64,000 nt of DNA from Pseudocolwellia sp048296855 (GTDB taxonomy: Bacteria; Pseudomonadota; Gammaproteobacteria; Enterobacterales; Alteromonadaceae). Positions within the stretch are counted from its first letter, which is position 1. Every line of letters starts with the position of its first letter. Positions 40,863 to 49,594 of this stretch are shown here, piece after piece. The notes under the pieces were generated by a model, which worked only from the letters and a program-made list of their open reading frames with translations, ran no database searches and had not been told where the DNA came from. The stretch lies in the NCBI GenBank assembly GCA_048296855.1, contig CP182631.1; one strand, 5' to 3'. The translations under genes and the position numbers were made by a program.

Positions 40863-41447
40863 CTAATGCTTTAAAAACGTTAAGGCGAGTTGCTTTGCTT
40901 TTAATGCAGCTTCTTTATCACCCATTACATAAGCGCAGTTAATAACGCCTTCTTTAAGCTGTAACAATAAATCAGTTAAACTATTTACTTGTTTTGTATC
41001 ACTAATATTTATAGACAGTTGTTGTTGAAAAAACTGCTTAATATTAAGTTTATGCTGCAAACATAATTGATAAATTTCACTACCTGTATCGCCATATTCA
41101 GCAGCGGTATTGACAAAAAAACAGCCATCAAATTTTTCTAAAATCGTTTCGCGATTATTAATCCAATCATTCAATGCATTAAACAGATGTTCAATAAACT
41201 CAGCAGTAGACTTTGTATCGCTACAACGTGCTGTAAACCATTGCATAAAGCGTTTGTCGCGCTCTATTACACACGCTTGTATCAAAGCCTCTTTACTCGC
41301 AAAGTGGTTATATAAGGTTTTTTTAGCAATGCCTGACTTAGCCAATATTTCATTAATACCAATAGTATGAATACCTTGCTGATAAAACAGCTGTAAGGCG
41401 GTGTCAACTAATTGTGTGCGTTTATCATTGGCTTGTGCTACAGACAT
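40863..41447 (-). CDS. TetR-family regulator
   Basis: This 194-residue regulator has the N-terminal TetR helix-turn-helix, beginning RTQLVDTALQLFYQQGIHTI and continuing INEILAKSGIAKKTLYNHFASKEALI; the C-terminal domain is of the kind seen in small-molecule sensors. It is divergent from an NTF2-like gene, with a symmetric TGTCTACC site between them. Convergent with the GGDEF gene upstream, 38-base gap. Ligand unknown. Confidence 0.9.
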   Translation of the reverse strand: MSVAQANDKRTQLVDTALQLFYQQGIHTIGINEILAKSGIAKKTLYNHFASKEALIQACVIERDKRFMQWFTARCSDTKSTAEFIEHLFNALNDWINNRETILEKFDGCFFVNTAAEYGDTGSEIYQLCLQHKLNIKQFFQQQLSINISDTKQVNSLTDLLLQLKEGVINCAYVMGDKEAALKAKQLALTFLKH

Positions 41448-41504
41448 AAATTAATTCCAATTAAGGAGGGCGGTAAATAAAAATGTTGCGTAAGTATACA
41501 AAGT

Positions 41505-41531
41505 TGTCTACCATAACTCAATGGGTAGACA
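41505..41531. promoter_or_regulatory. TetR-type operator candidate
   Basis: TGTCTACC (41505-41512) and GGTAGACA (41524-41531) are perfect inverted 8-mers 11 bases apart, between the divergent TetR and NTF2-like genes. Confidence 0.6.
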
Positions 41532-41570
41532 GAGTGTTCTACTTTTTGTTTTATTAATTTACTATTTGGA

Positions 41571-42050
41571 ATGATTGCTATGGAAAATTCACGCCCACCT
41601 TTACCACCCTTTGATGCTGATAGCGCAAAAATAAAAGTAAGAGCCGCCGAAAATGGCTGGAACAATAAAGACCCGCTTAAAGTTTCTCTCGCTTATAGCG
41701 CAGATAGCCAATGGCGCAACCGCTCAAGCTTTATTAATGGCAGAGACGAAATCGTTGAGTTTTTAACAAGTAAATGGCAACAAGAGTTAGACTACAAGCT
41801 GATCAAAGAGCTATGGGCATTTACCGAAAACCGTATTGCAGTACGCTTTGCTTACGAATACCGAAATGCCGAAAACCAATGGTTCAGGGCTTACGGTAAC
41901 GAAAACTGGGAATTTGACGAATTTGGCTTAATGCGTAAACGCTTCGCGTGTATAAACGACTTAGCTATTACTGAAAAAGAACGATTATTCAAATGGGAAG
42001 GCGCAGTTCGACCGGATGATTTTCCAAGCTTGTCTGAGTTAGGTTTGTAG
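41571..42050 (+). CDS. NTF2-like protein, DUF1348 type
   Basis: This 159-residue cytoplasmic protein has a SnoaL/NTF2-like fold. Typical DUF1348 segments are PPFDADSAKIKVRAAENGWN, YSADSQWRNRS, FLTSKWQQELDYKLIKELW and FRAYGNENWEFDE, with a C-terminal KWEGAVRPDDFPSLSELGL. The family is widespread and of unknown role, often regulated by a divergent TetR protein as here. GGA precedes the ATG at 41571. Length is standard for the family. Confidence 0.88.
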   Translation: MIAMENSRPPLPPFDADSAKIKVRAAENGWNNKDPLKVSLAYSADSQWRNRSSFINGRDEIVEFLTSKWQQELDYKLIKELWAFTENRIAVRFAYEYRNAENQWFRAYGNENWEFDEFGLMRKRFACINDLAITEKERLFKWEGAVRPDDFPSLSELGL

Positions 42051-42060
42051 GTTGCCTCTA

Positions 42061-42066
42061 TATAAT
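42061..42066 (+). promoter_or_regulatory. -10 box of the toxin-antitoxin operon
   Basis: A consensus TATAAT lies 50 bases upstream of the antitoxin start. No good -35 is seen. Confidence 0.4.
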
Positions 42067-42115
42067 GCTAGTGCTAACATCTGTGTGTACAGTATTAATT
42101 AAAAGGTAACTTACG

Positions 42116-42391
42116 ATGGACACTCGTATTCAATTTAGAGTTGATGAAGAAACTAAACGTTTAGCGCAGTTAATGGCTGAAAGCCAAGGCCGAACATTAA
42201 GCGAAGCATGCAGAGAGCTTACTGAAAGCTTAGCTGAGGAACAGCGAAAATCTATAAGTCATGATGTATGGCTATCAGAACAAATAAATGCTGCATTTAA
42301 TAAATTTGATAGTGGTGATGCTCGTTTTGTCGAACATGACGATGCTAAACTTCAGATGGAAGATCGTAAAATGAAGATCCGTAATAGATGA
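42116..42391 (+). CDS. Ribbon-helix-helix antitoxin (RelB/DinJ-like)
   Basis: This 91-residue protein begins with DTRIQFRVDEETKRLAQLMA, a ribbon-helix-helix DNA-binding start, and has an acidic flexible C-terminus that would wrap the toxin. Its stop overlaps the toxin start (ATGA), the usual antitoxin-first order. It should bind its own promoter and neutralise the toxin. Small size, overlap and partner family make the type II assignment likely. Confidence 0.82.
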   Translation: MDTRIQFRVDEETKRLAQLMAESQGRTLSEACRELTESLAEEQRKSISHDVWLSEQINAAFNKFDSGDARFVEHDDAKLQMEDRKMKIRNR

Positions 42392-42666
42392 TTTTTTGGG
42401 AAGAAGAATCGTTAAATGACCGAGAGAAGATATTTGAATTTCTTTTTGATTTTAATCCTAGTGCTGCTGAACAAACGGATCAAATTATTGAAGTTAAAGT
42501 TAAAAGTCTACTCGAACACCCATTAATGGGTGTTCAAAGAGATCTATTTCGAGGACGATTATTCATTATTCCTGAAGTTTCAATGATTGTATCTTATTGG
42601 GTTGATGGAAAAACAATCCGAATTATGCGTGTTTTACACCAGAAGCAAAAATTTCCACAAGGATAA
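42388..42666 (+). CDS. RelE/ParE-superfamily toxin
   Basis: This 92-residue basic protein has the RelE/ParE pattern: an N-terminal strand and helix (FWEEESLNDREKIFEFL), a HPLMGVQRDLFRGRLFIIPE strand region and the C-terminal IMRVLHQKQKFP typical of the superfamily. Whether it cleaves mRNA (RelE) or attacks gyrase (ParE) cannot be told; the HQKQ end resembles both. It overlaps the antitoxin by four bases. Confidence 0.82.
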   Translation: MIFWEEESLNDREKIFEFLFDFNPSAAEQTDQIIEVKVKSLLEHPLMGVQRDLFRGRLFIIPEVSMIVSYWVDGKTIRIMRVLHQKQKFPQG

Positions 42667-42705
42667 TATTGTCAATTCAGACGTAATGGCTGATATCCAC
42701 AAACC

Positions 42706-43383
42706 TTAGCTTGGCGGATCAATATTATTCGCGATACTGTTATTCAACCTAAACCAGCCGGCGATAGAATAACGATCTCTATTGGCTGGTAGTACTTCGT
42801 GTGGAAAGTCTTCACTTAAAAACACCACGATAGTACCAAAATTAGGGGTTACTTTAATCACGCTGTTATCAATAATTGTAGACGCTTCGGCTTGTTTATC
42901 GTAAATCACTAGTTCGCCACCATCGTCAGGCGACCAAAATTGATTAAGGTAAACCACCACCGATAACATGCGGTTATCTTCGCCTTTAAAAGCGTCTTTA
43001 TGCTTTTTGTAAAAGTCGCCTTTGGCATAATGTGCAAAATGACTTTCAAACGAAAACAATCCAAGAAACAAGCGCTTGTTTAAAAAAACACGTAATGACT
43101 CTGTCCACTTTATCCAAGCGCTACCAGCTTCACTGTTACCTGTTATCCAACATATTTCGTCAGTGCGAACAAAGTCGTTAACGGTATGATCTTGAGCACG
43201 ACCAATACCCGCACGTTTAAAATTTTCGTCAGACATAACCGTAACGTGTTGCAGTAACAATTGAGCTAAATTTTCAGGTAAAGCATAAGGGCGAATGCTA
43301 TAGCCCTTATCAATAATATCGTTTGTGATTGATTCAAAAAGCGATGTTGTATCGCCAGAATGAATGGTATGAAGTAAGCTCAA
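42706..43383 (-). CDS. 2OG-Fe(II) oxygenase, prolyl 4-hydroxylase type
   Basis: This 225-residue P4Hc-fold oxygenase has the metal site HKDAF (HxD), the distal His in EDFPHEVLP and the 2-oxoglutarate Arg in RYSIAGWFRLN. SVVVYLNQFWSPDDGGELVI is the typical double-stranded helix core. Bacterial relatives hydroxylate proteins such as EF-Tu or small molecules; the substrate is unknown here. A single gene between the toxin-antitoxin pair (convergent) and a membrane protein on the same strand. Confidence 0.85.
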   Translation of the reverse strand: MSLLHTIHSGDTTSLFESITNDIIDKGYSIRPYALPENLAQLLLQHVTVMSDENFKRAGIGRAQDHTVNDFVRTDEICWITGNSEAGSAWIKWTESLRVFLNKRLFLGLFSFESHFAHYAKGDFYKKHKDAFKGEDNRMLSVVVYLNQFWSPDDGGELVIYDKQAEASTIIDNSVIKVTPNFGTIVVFLSEDFPHEVLPANRDRYSIAGWFRLNNSIANNIDPPS

Positions 43384-43546
43384 CAGCAGCCTGTCTTAGG
43401 TATTAAAACTAACATGAGTAGATAATTTAAGAGAATGTAATAGCTTATAATATCACTATAATGTTTTTAGTCATTATCATTATTTTCTTTGTATTGTTAT
43501 AAATGAAGATTGAGTGTTTTTAAGTTATGGAATGACAACTTTTTCA

Positions 43547-44047
43547 TTATACTTTTCTTTTTAATCGCCAACTCATCACAAAGTATATCGCTGCTCCTAA
43601 TAAACCACTATACATGCAAATTTTATGTAGCATTTGCACGGTAATTAAGCCTAAAAATTGATTGTTTAATGTAAATGGGAAAAAAGGCTCAACGTCTGAG
43701 TGCATAATACTATCAAGTAATACATGGCTAAAACTGCCGATAAAAGCGCTGAGTAAAACTACCCACCATGCAATATTGATGGGATGCTCTTTTTTGGATA
43801 AACCTATTATTTTAAGCCCCAACTCAGATAGGTATTTACCCGTTAATGCTGCAAACAATGCAATCAATATTGCGCCAACATAAGTATGAGTAAAACCGTG
43901 CAGATGTCCCTCGCCGGAGATCAACACAATAAGTGGCTGAATATCCATAACGATTTGAGTCCAGCCAAATACCATTAAGCTAAAGCTACCTTGCAGTAGC
44001 GCTTTTATGAGTATTCCTGGACCCATGTGTATTGGTGTAAATGGCAT
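43547..44047 (-). CDS. YdjM/DUF4184-like integral membrane protein
   Basis: This is 166 residues from the ATG at 44047, which has AAGG upstream and begins MPFTPIHMGPG, the conserved start of the YdjM-like putative membrane hydrolase group; a start at 44068 adds seven residues. It has four or five helices, with conserved His/Asp residues (GHLHGFTHTYVGA, SFSHVLLDSIMHSD) that may bind metal. In E. coli ydjM is an SOS gene, but I see no LexA box here. Divergent from the serine protease gene. Confidence 0.72.
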   Translation of the reverse strand: MPFTPIHMGPGILIKALLQGSFSLMVFGWTQIVMDIQPLIVLISGEGHLHGFTHTYVGAILIALFAALTGKYLSELGLKIIGLSKKEHPINIAWWVVLLSAFIGSFSHVLLDSIMHSDVEPFFPFTLNNQFLGLITVQMLHKICMYSGLLGAAIYFVMSWRLKRKV

Positions 44048-44164
44048 TGAATAACCTTTTGCAATCAAAACTTGAAGATTACAATGTGTGTTTGGTGTTA
44101 TATTAATTGTATATTGAAAGGCGCGTAAGCCACAGGAAAATAAAAATTTAACGGAGTATTATCT

Positions 44165-46150
44165 ATGCACAAAGCTTGTAAATTAATTTTAAAGCTAGTT
44201 TTATTGTTGAGTATTTCAACTTCAGCATATGCTGAACAAGAAGAGTTAACCTCTACTCAAATTAAAAAATTGAAAAAAGGAATATTTGAAGTTGTTACAT
44301 TGAAGTTAGAAGACAACGCGGTTTATAAAGAAGAATTCCCCAAAAATTTAATCCCATTTCATATTCGTAATGATAAACATCATAGTTTAGGTACTGCTTT
44401 TTTAATTAAAGAAAACACCTTAGTGTCAGCAGCACATGTTTTTGGCATTGGCAATTATTCGCTTTTTTCTAATAACTACGCGATACGTGACAGCAAAGGC
44501 AATATATTTAAAATTACTAAAGTTGAAAAGTATTCAAATTACCGCGATTTAATTCAATTTTCGGTTGAAGGTGATACTTCTAAATACCATAAGTTTGAAT
44601 TTGCCCAAGACTACGAAGAAGGCGATGTAGTGTATGCCGCAGGTAATGCGTTGGGCGAAGGTGTTATTTTTAGGAAGGGTTCTTTAACTTCGTTTACCTA
44701 TGAACCTATAGACGGACAATGGAAAAACATACGTTATTCTGCGGCAGCGTCACCGGGAAATAGTGGCGGGCCATTATTGAATTTAAATGGTGAAGTTGTT
44801 GGTATAGTTACGCAAAAATCGTCTAATGAAAATCTTAATTACGCATTACCAATAAAAGTGTTTTCTGATTTCACCTCTGAAACCGCTGAGTTTTATACAA
44901 CTCAAATGGCTGAAATAGAGTCTTTACAAAGGTTAATGTATGAATGGAAATTTAGTGCAAAGTTACCACAAGATATTTTAGCGCTAAGAAAAGTGGCAGA
45001 AAAAAGCTTTTATGCGCGTTTTGTTGATGCGAGAAATGAATTTACGACTAAATTTGATAAAGATATTTTTCCTCAACATAAAAATGTAGATAAATATTTA
45101 AGAAACCAACCCAATAAAGAGATGCTGTCGATTATTGATATTAATGGTAATGGCGAGTGGTTGCTACATTACCCTGAAAACGAGCGTAGCATTACCATAA
45201 CTAAAAACCAGTCGCTGTATTATGGTACTAATAAAAGCATGATGGGCAGTTATCAATTTATTTTAGATAAGCCTGAAAACGTTAAATTAGATGATTTTAT
45301 TAAAGATAAAAAAACTATTTTAGACACGTTTTTTACTTCAGTTCAGTGGAACAGAAAAATATCAGGTACACCTGTTTATATATCGTCATACGGAGAACCT
45401 GTATACGAAGAGCAGCATGAAGATAAATACGGCCGAGTATGGCAAATGGCAACTTGGAATGATCAATATTCAGACCGCTCTGTTATGCTTTATTGTTTAC
45501 CTATTCCAAGAGGTATTGCTTGCGACATGGTTGAAACAAGTGTCGGATGGCTTGAAGTACAGAAAAAAGCGTATAAAGATAACCTTCACCGAATGTTAAT
45601 GTCTTATTCAGGTAAGTTAAGTGAATGGAAAGAATTTGTAGAGCTGCCAGATAAGTTGTTGCCTAAATATTTTCGTGATGCCTCGTTTGATATCACGAAA
45701 GGTAAGCTTGGGTTTAAAGTTGATGGTTTTTCTGGAAAGCTCGAAAACATAAAATTAACTAACGACAGTAGTTTATATGCGGCAATAGAAATTAACCCTG
45801 AAAACACAAATGAATTATTAGTTGGCTCGGTAGATTTTAGCCCTAATATGAATGAAGACGGAACTTTCTATATCTCTAAATATTATGATTTAGGTGACGA
45901 TGCGACAGATAGCTATAAAGATTTTTGGAAAAAGTTTACTTCGTTAGAATCTCCTTATAATTTTGAGCTGTTAAACGAAGGTAAGTTAATAAGCAAATAT
46001 ACAAACCTAAGCGCTACCTTTAAAACGAAAAAATTAACCAAAGAAACTCCGAAAGGCGCAGCTTATTTAGTGGGTTGTCAGCTTCAATCAGAAGTTAAAG
46101 TAGAAGAGTTTAATCAGTCGTGTGATGCTTTTATTAAAGGTATTGATTAG
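44165..46150 (+). CDS. Secreted trypsin-like serine protease with long unknown C-terminal region
   Basis: This 661-residue exported protein has a signal peptide (about 1-23, ending TSAYA) and a trypsin/DegP-like domain at about 60-240 with His91 (VSAAHVFG), Asp128 (NYRDLIQF) and Ser200 (SPGNSGGPL). The remaining 400 residues have no PDZ signature that I recognise and contain mixed alpha/beta sequence with a few Cys. It is therefore longer than and different from DegP/DegQ. A hairpin follows the stop. Substrate and role of the C-terminal part are unknown. Confidence 0.8.
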   Translation: MHKACKLILKLVLLLSISTSAYAEQEELTSTQIKKLKKGIFEVVTLKLEDNAVYKEEFPKNLIPFHIRNDKHHSLGTAFLIKENTLVSAAHVFGIGNYSLFSNNYAIRDSKGNIFKITKVEKYSNYRDLIQFSVEGDTSKYHKFEFAQDYEEGDVVYAAGNALGEGVIFRKGSLTSFTYEPIDGQWKNIRYSAAASPGNSGGPLLNLNGEVVGIVTQKSSNENLNYALPIKVFSDFTSETAEFYTTQMAEIESLQRLMYEWKFSAKLPQDILALRKVAEKSFYARFVDARNEFTTKFDKDIFPQHKNVDKYLRNQPNKEMLSIIDINGNGEWLLHYPENERSITITKNQSLYYGTNKSMMGSYQFILDKPENVKLDDFIKDKKTILDTFFTSVQWNRKISGTPVYISSYGEPVYEEQHEDKYGRVWQMATWNDQYSDRSVMLYCLPIPRGIACDMVETSVGWLEVQKKAYKDNLHRMLMSYSGKLSEWKEFVELPDKLLPKYFRDASFDITKGKLGFKVDGFSGKLENIKLTNDSSLYAAIEINPENTNELLVGSVDFSPNMNEDGTFYISKYYDLGDDATDSYKDFWKKFTSLESPYNFELLNEGKLISKYTNLSATFKTKKLTKETPKGAAYLVGCQLQSEVKVEEFNQSCDAFIKGID

Positions 46151-46204
46151 GTATTCACAAAGCCGTTTATTAAACACTACTTTTGAAGCAACCCCCAATT
46201 ATTG

Positions 46205-46243
46205 GTTAACTGCTCTGTAATAATATTCATCAGGGCAGTTAAC
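46205..46243 (+). terminator. Hairpin terminator after the protease gene
   Basis: GTTAACTGCTCTG (46205-46217) pairs with CAGGGCAGTTAAC (46231-46243), 12 of 13, with a 13-base loop and a short T-rich tail. The remaining 46244-46440 is promoter DNA for the RRM gene. Confidence 0.5.
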
Positions 46244-46440
46244 TTATTAGTCCTTCAATAGGTAAGGGTAGGACAATAATCGGTGTCGCTTAGTATTACC
46301 ATTTGGAATAACCATAACGGTAGAGCAAGCAATTGAGCATCAACTAGGCAGGCGGTATTTTCATAAAATACACAAATGAATATAGTCTGTTGAGTATTTG
46401 TGAGATAATTGCAACAGAAGAAACACACCAATGGTTAATT

Positions 46441-46677
46441 ATGAAACTTTTAGTTCGTAACCTTTCTCGTTCAACCACTGAACAAGAAATTCGTATTTTA
46501 TTTACTGCTCATGGTTCTGTTACAGAATGCACACTTGTTTTAGACCAAGAAACGGGTAAATCAAAAGGTTTTGCTTTTGTAGAAATGCCTAATGAAGGCG
46601 AAGCAAAAAAAGCATTATCTAGCTTGCATGAAACAAGAATTGCTAATAACAGAATTAGAGTAAAAGTCGCTCAGTAA
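46441..46677 (+). CDS. Small RNA-binding protein with one RRM
   Basis: This is 78 residues from the ATG at 46441; an upstream frame start at 46390 adds non-conserved sequence. A single RRM fills the protein: RNP2 is LLVRNLS and RNP1 is KGFAFVEM. Such short RRM proteins (Rbp type) bind RNA and are often cold-induced in marine bacteria. It stands alone, with an intrinsic terminator after it. Target RNAs unknown. Confidence 0.9.
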   Translation: MKLLVRNLSRSTTEQEIRILFTAHGSVTECTLVLDQETGKSKGFAFVEMPNEGEAKKALSSLHETRIANNRIRVKVAQ

Positions 46678-46701
46678 CCTTTAAAGTTATTGTGTAACGT
46701 T

Positions 46702-46739
46702 AAAGCCAGCTGCCATTAAGGTATATGCTGGCTTTTTTG
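46702..46739 (+). terminator. Intrinsic terminator of the RRM gene
   Basis: AAAGCCAGC (46702-46710) pairs with GCTGGCTTT (46727-46735), followed by a T run. Confidence 0.85.
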
Positions 46740-46756
46740 TTTTCAGCTAATTGATA

Positions 46757-47587
46757 TTACTGACTGTTAGTAAATAATTGTCTGAATTCATTGATCAGGT
46801 TTTCGTTAATATTGTTTTTTCGGTACACCATATAAATGGGTCTTTTAATTTGTATAGGGCTTTCAATTAAGTAGAGTTTCTTCTTTTTAACTAAGTCTGC
46901 AACAAATTCGTTAGGTAAATAGGCAAACCCGCCTTTTGATAAAATAACTTCTAATGCAATCATCGCCGTTGACGATTTAAAGCTTGGAATAATTTTGTGA
47001 TGTAAAACATGTTCCTTTTGAAACGTTATTCCCCAATCTATTAAAATATAATCAGTTAATTCAGCGTCAAATTCAGGGCGAGAACCGACTAACGATAGAT
47101 CAAAATGACCAATAAGCTCGTTGGTAAAACCATCGTCTTTAATGGGATCTGTGAGTAAACCTACATCCAGTGTTCGGTCATCAAGTTTGCGTTGAATCGC
47201 TTCTCTAACTGATATTTCTGTACCGAGCATCAAATTTTCAAAAAGATTAAGAGTGTCTTTAATTCTTGAACTAAAAAAAGCATCCCAAATATTAGGTGTT
47301 GCAGCAATGTTAAAACTGATTTTTTGTTGATTAGCGATAGACAGTGCCACTTTAGATTGCTCCATTTGACTCACCATTAAATGAGCATGAGAAAGCAAAG
47401 TTTCACCAGACGGCGTTAACCTAAGATTGTTTTTATCTCTTATAAGTAGTTGTGTAGAATAGAATTCTTCTAGTTGCTTAATTCTTGCGCTTACTGCTGC
47501 CTGCGTGATATAAAGCATTTCTGCTGCACGCCCAAAGTGTTTATTTTCTGCTACGGCAATAAAGGTTTTAAATACTCGGATATCCAT
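46757..47587 (-). CDS. hdfR: LysR-family regulator, HdfR type
   Basis: This 276-residue LysR protein has an N-terminus (FKTFIAVAENKHFGRAAEML and AAVSARIKQLEEFY) close to E. coli HdfR, and RDKNNLRLTPSGETLL follows as in that group. The decisive context is that it is divergent from a maoP (DUF413, yifE) gene, as in E. coli. HdfR represses flhDC in E. coli; whether this holds here is unknown. Unusually, a small secreted protein gene lies between hdfR and maoP. Convergent with the RRM gene. Confidence 0.8.
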   Translation of the reverse strand: MDIRVFKTFIAVAENKHFGRAAEMLYITQAAVSARIKQLEEFYSTQLLIRDKNNLRLTPSGETLLSHAHLMVSQMEQSKVALSIANQQKISFNIAATPNIWDAFFSSRIKDTLNLFENLMLGTEISVREAIQRKLDDRTLDVGLLTDPIKDDGFTNELIGHFDLSLVGSRPEFDAELTDYILIDWGITFQKEHVLHHKIIPSFKSSTAMIALEVILSKGGFAYLPNEFVADLVKKKKLYLIESPIQIKRPIYMVYRKNNINENLINEFRQLFTNSQ

Positions 47588-47717
47588 CCAAATTCCTAAT
47601 AATCGGTTATAACAATACTGTAAATAAATCTTATCTTATCGACAAATATTTTTTGTTTTTCAAATGGGAAAATATTTCATAAATTCAAGTAGCAAATACT
47701 GCGTAATAGGAATTTTA

Positions 47718-47996
47718 ATGAAAACTATACCTTGTTTACTACTTTTAAGTTTGATTAGTTTTGGCGGGTATTCAAATGACCTTGAATCGCAGTTAAGTGA
47801 GTCAACGCCTGATTTGGATACTGTGCTTAATATTTACAACTTTTGTGTAGAAAAACAGTACTCAGACCAAGATGACTTTAATATGGAAACATACTTATTA
47901 GATTGCGTTAATGTAGATTTAATAACGGCAGCTTATCAAACTTTTAATTCATATAACGGTTTAATTGAATTTATCTCATCAGATAAAGGGGAATAG
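47718..47996 (+). CDS. Small exported protein of unknown function upstream of maoP
   Basis: This is 92 residues from the ATG at 47718 (AGGA upstream); an earlier start at 47664 would put a poor segment before the signal peptide. The signal peptide (about 1-18, KTIPCLLLLSLISFGG) is followed by a short acidic helical region with two Cys (NFCVEKQ, LLDCVN) that could form a disulfide. No family recognised. It ends one base before the maoP start, so the two are co-transcribed, although one product is exported and the other binds DNA. Confidence 0.75.
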   Translation: MKTIPCLLLLSLISFGGYSNDLESQLSESTPDLDTVLNIYNFCVEKQYSDQDDFNMETYLLDCVNVDLITAAYQTFNSYNGLIEFISSDKGE

Positions 47997-47997
47997 T

Positions 47998-48330
47998 ATG
48001 AATACAACAATTCGTAAAGGCACTTTATTTTTTTATGGCGATCGAACGTTTGCTCGTGGTTTTTCTCGAAGCGGTTATTTTAATAAGCGTGAGTCGCTAG
48101 AACTTGAAGAATACGGACATACACTACAAGGCTTAGCTAATGGTTTATTACAACCAGAAAACGAAGAAGAAGCGCAATTTGTGCGTGATCTAGAATCAGT
48201 TCATGCGAGTTCTTTATATCCTGTGGCATTATGGAAGAAATATCTTGCGGCAGTGGAAAAAAGCAAAGTTCATCACGGTTTCGCTAAAAGCAGCCCAAGA
48301 AATAACGAAAACTTTAGCATGAGTGCGTAA
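47998..48330 (+). CDS. maoP: MaoP/YifE-like macrodomain Ori protein (DUF413)
   Basis: This is 110 residues from the ATG at 47998. DUF413 hallmarks are KGTLFFYGDRTFARGFSRSG and FNKRESLELEEYG. In E. coli MaoP acts with a nearby DNA site (maoS) to organise the Ori macrodomain, and lies divergent from hdfR as here. This predicts that the segment is near the replication origin. A terminator follows. I did not identify a maoS site. Confidence 0.88.
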   Translation: MNTTIRKGTLFFYGDRTFARGFSRSGYFNKRESLELEEYGHTLQGLANGLLQPENEEEAQFVRDLESVHASSLYPVALWKKYLAAVEKSKVHHGFAKSSPRNNENFSMSA

Positions 48331-48389
48331 GTTAATTTACCCATTTAAGCTAATTCACAGCATTAAATAATAAACATCAAACAATATGT

Positions 48390-48420
48390 AAACAGAGAGC
48401 TGAAACTCTCTGTTTATTTC
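48390..48420 (+). terminator. Intrinsic terminator of maoP
   Basis: AAACAGAGAG (48390-48399) pairs perfectly with CTCTCTGTTT (48406-48415) around a six-base loop and is followed by a T-rich stretch. Confidence 0.78.
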
Positions 48421-48535
48421 TTCTATAAAAAAAAATTAATTTCACAAAAGCATAGCTGAAAGATCAACAGACCCTATTATAAATTTAAGGTAAACTCTCC
48501 TTTTCTTACTTTCTTTATCTTAAATTTAAGCTGAT

Positions 48536-49270
48536 ATGTCTACGTTAACTCAACCTGAAACTTATGTTGCTCAATCAAAACATAAATCTTTTTGGCAAGG
48601 TGTTATTGCCACGCTTCCGCTGTGTATCGCTGTTATTCCGTGGGGAATTTTAGCCGGTTCTTATGCCATTGAAGTTGGCTTAACATCGTTAGAGTCGCAA
48701 GCTATGTCGGCCATTGTTTTTGCGGGCGCTGCTCAGTTAGTTGCATTAGGCATGATCAAGGCAGGTATTGGCTTAACCAGTATTTTACTTACCACGCTGT
48801 TAATTACCTCTCGGCATTTGCTTTATAGTATGGCGCTAAGAAAAGACATCAGCCCTTTACCGCTAAAATGGCGTTTATCGTTAGGTTTTTTATTAACAGA
48901 CGAACTCTTTGCCATAGTTACAACACGAAAAACACCTAATAAACAGCATACATTTGATCGCTGGTATGCATTTGGAGGCGGGTTAAGTTTTTATGTCTTT
49001 TGGAACATAGCTACGCTCATCGGTATTATTGCCGGACAAACCATTCCTAATATGGAAGAGTGGGGGCTCGACTTTGCTATCGCCTCTACTTTTATCGCGT
49101 TAATTATTCCTATGATCAAAGCTAAATCAATATTGGTTTGTGTATTAGTGTCGTTGGTAGGTTCGGTAGTATGTAGCGTGTTAAATATTGAAGCAGGTTT
49201 ATTAATTTCAGCCCTTATTGGTATGGCATGCGGAACCTTATACGCCCAAATGACAGGTGAAGCATCATGA
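48536..49270 (+). CDS. azlC: AzlC-family branched-chain amino acid exporter, large subunit
   Basis: This 244-residue membrane protein has about six to seven helices. The family segments are FWQGVIATLPLCIAVIPWGI, FAGAAQLVALGMI and ITSRHLLYSMALR. AzlCD pairs export branched-chain amino acids or related compounds. The ATG of azlD overlaps the stop (ATGA), so the two subunits are coupled. The upstream region has a TATTATAAAT stretch that could serve as a -10. Confidence 0.9.
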   Translation: MSTLTQPETYVAQSKHKSFWQGVIATLPLCIAVIPWGILAGSYAIEVGLTSLESQAMSAIVFAGAAQLVALGMIKAGIGLTSILLTTLLITSRHLLYSMALRKDISPLPLKWRLSLGFLLTDELFAIVTTRKTPNKQHTFDRWYAFGGGLSFYVFWNIATLIGIIAGQTIPNMEEWGLDFAIASTFIALIIPMIKAKSILVCVLVSLVGSVVCSVLNIEAGLLISALIGMACGTLYAQMTGEAS

Positions 49271-49569
49271 TTTGGTTAACGTTAGGCTTAATGACCCTCA
49301 TTATATTTATCAGCCGTTATTTGTTTTTAGAGCCCAAGCTGCCACTTAAATTAAACAAAAGCACACTACAATTTTTAAGTTATGCAGCACCGGCTGTACT
49401 TACCGCTATTATTGCGCCTTTAGTGTTTGTAAAAGAACATGCGTTATATATAAGTATTCATAACAGTTATTTAGTCGGTGCTATTATCGCCTGTTTGTTG
49501 GCTTACTTTACGCGCAATACCTTGTTAACCGTTGTAGTAAGTATGGGGATTTTCTTTTTTATATTATAA
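49267..49569 (+). CDS. azlD: AzlD-family transporter small subunit
   Basis: This 100-residue protein has three to four helices and the AzlD start MIWLTLGLMTLIIFISRYL and LSYAAPAVLTAIIAPLVF. It overlaps azlC by four bases and completes the exporter. Convergent with csaA, 25-base gap. Confidence 0.9.
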   Translation: MIWLTLGLMTLIIFISRYLFLEPKLPLKLNKSTLQFLSYAAPAVLTAIIAPLVFVKEHALYISIHNSYLVGAIIACLLAYFTRNTLLTVVVSMGIFFFIL

Positions 49570-49594
49570 AAAATAGCTTATACCCGTTTCATTA

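Noticed and set aside
43547..44160. LexA box near the YdjM-like gene
   Set aside because: No CTG-N10-CAG-type site of good quality was seen in the divergent region.
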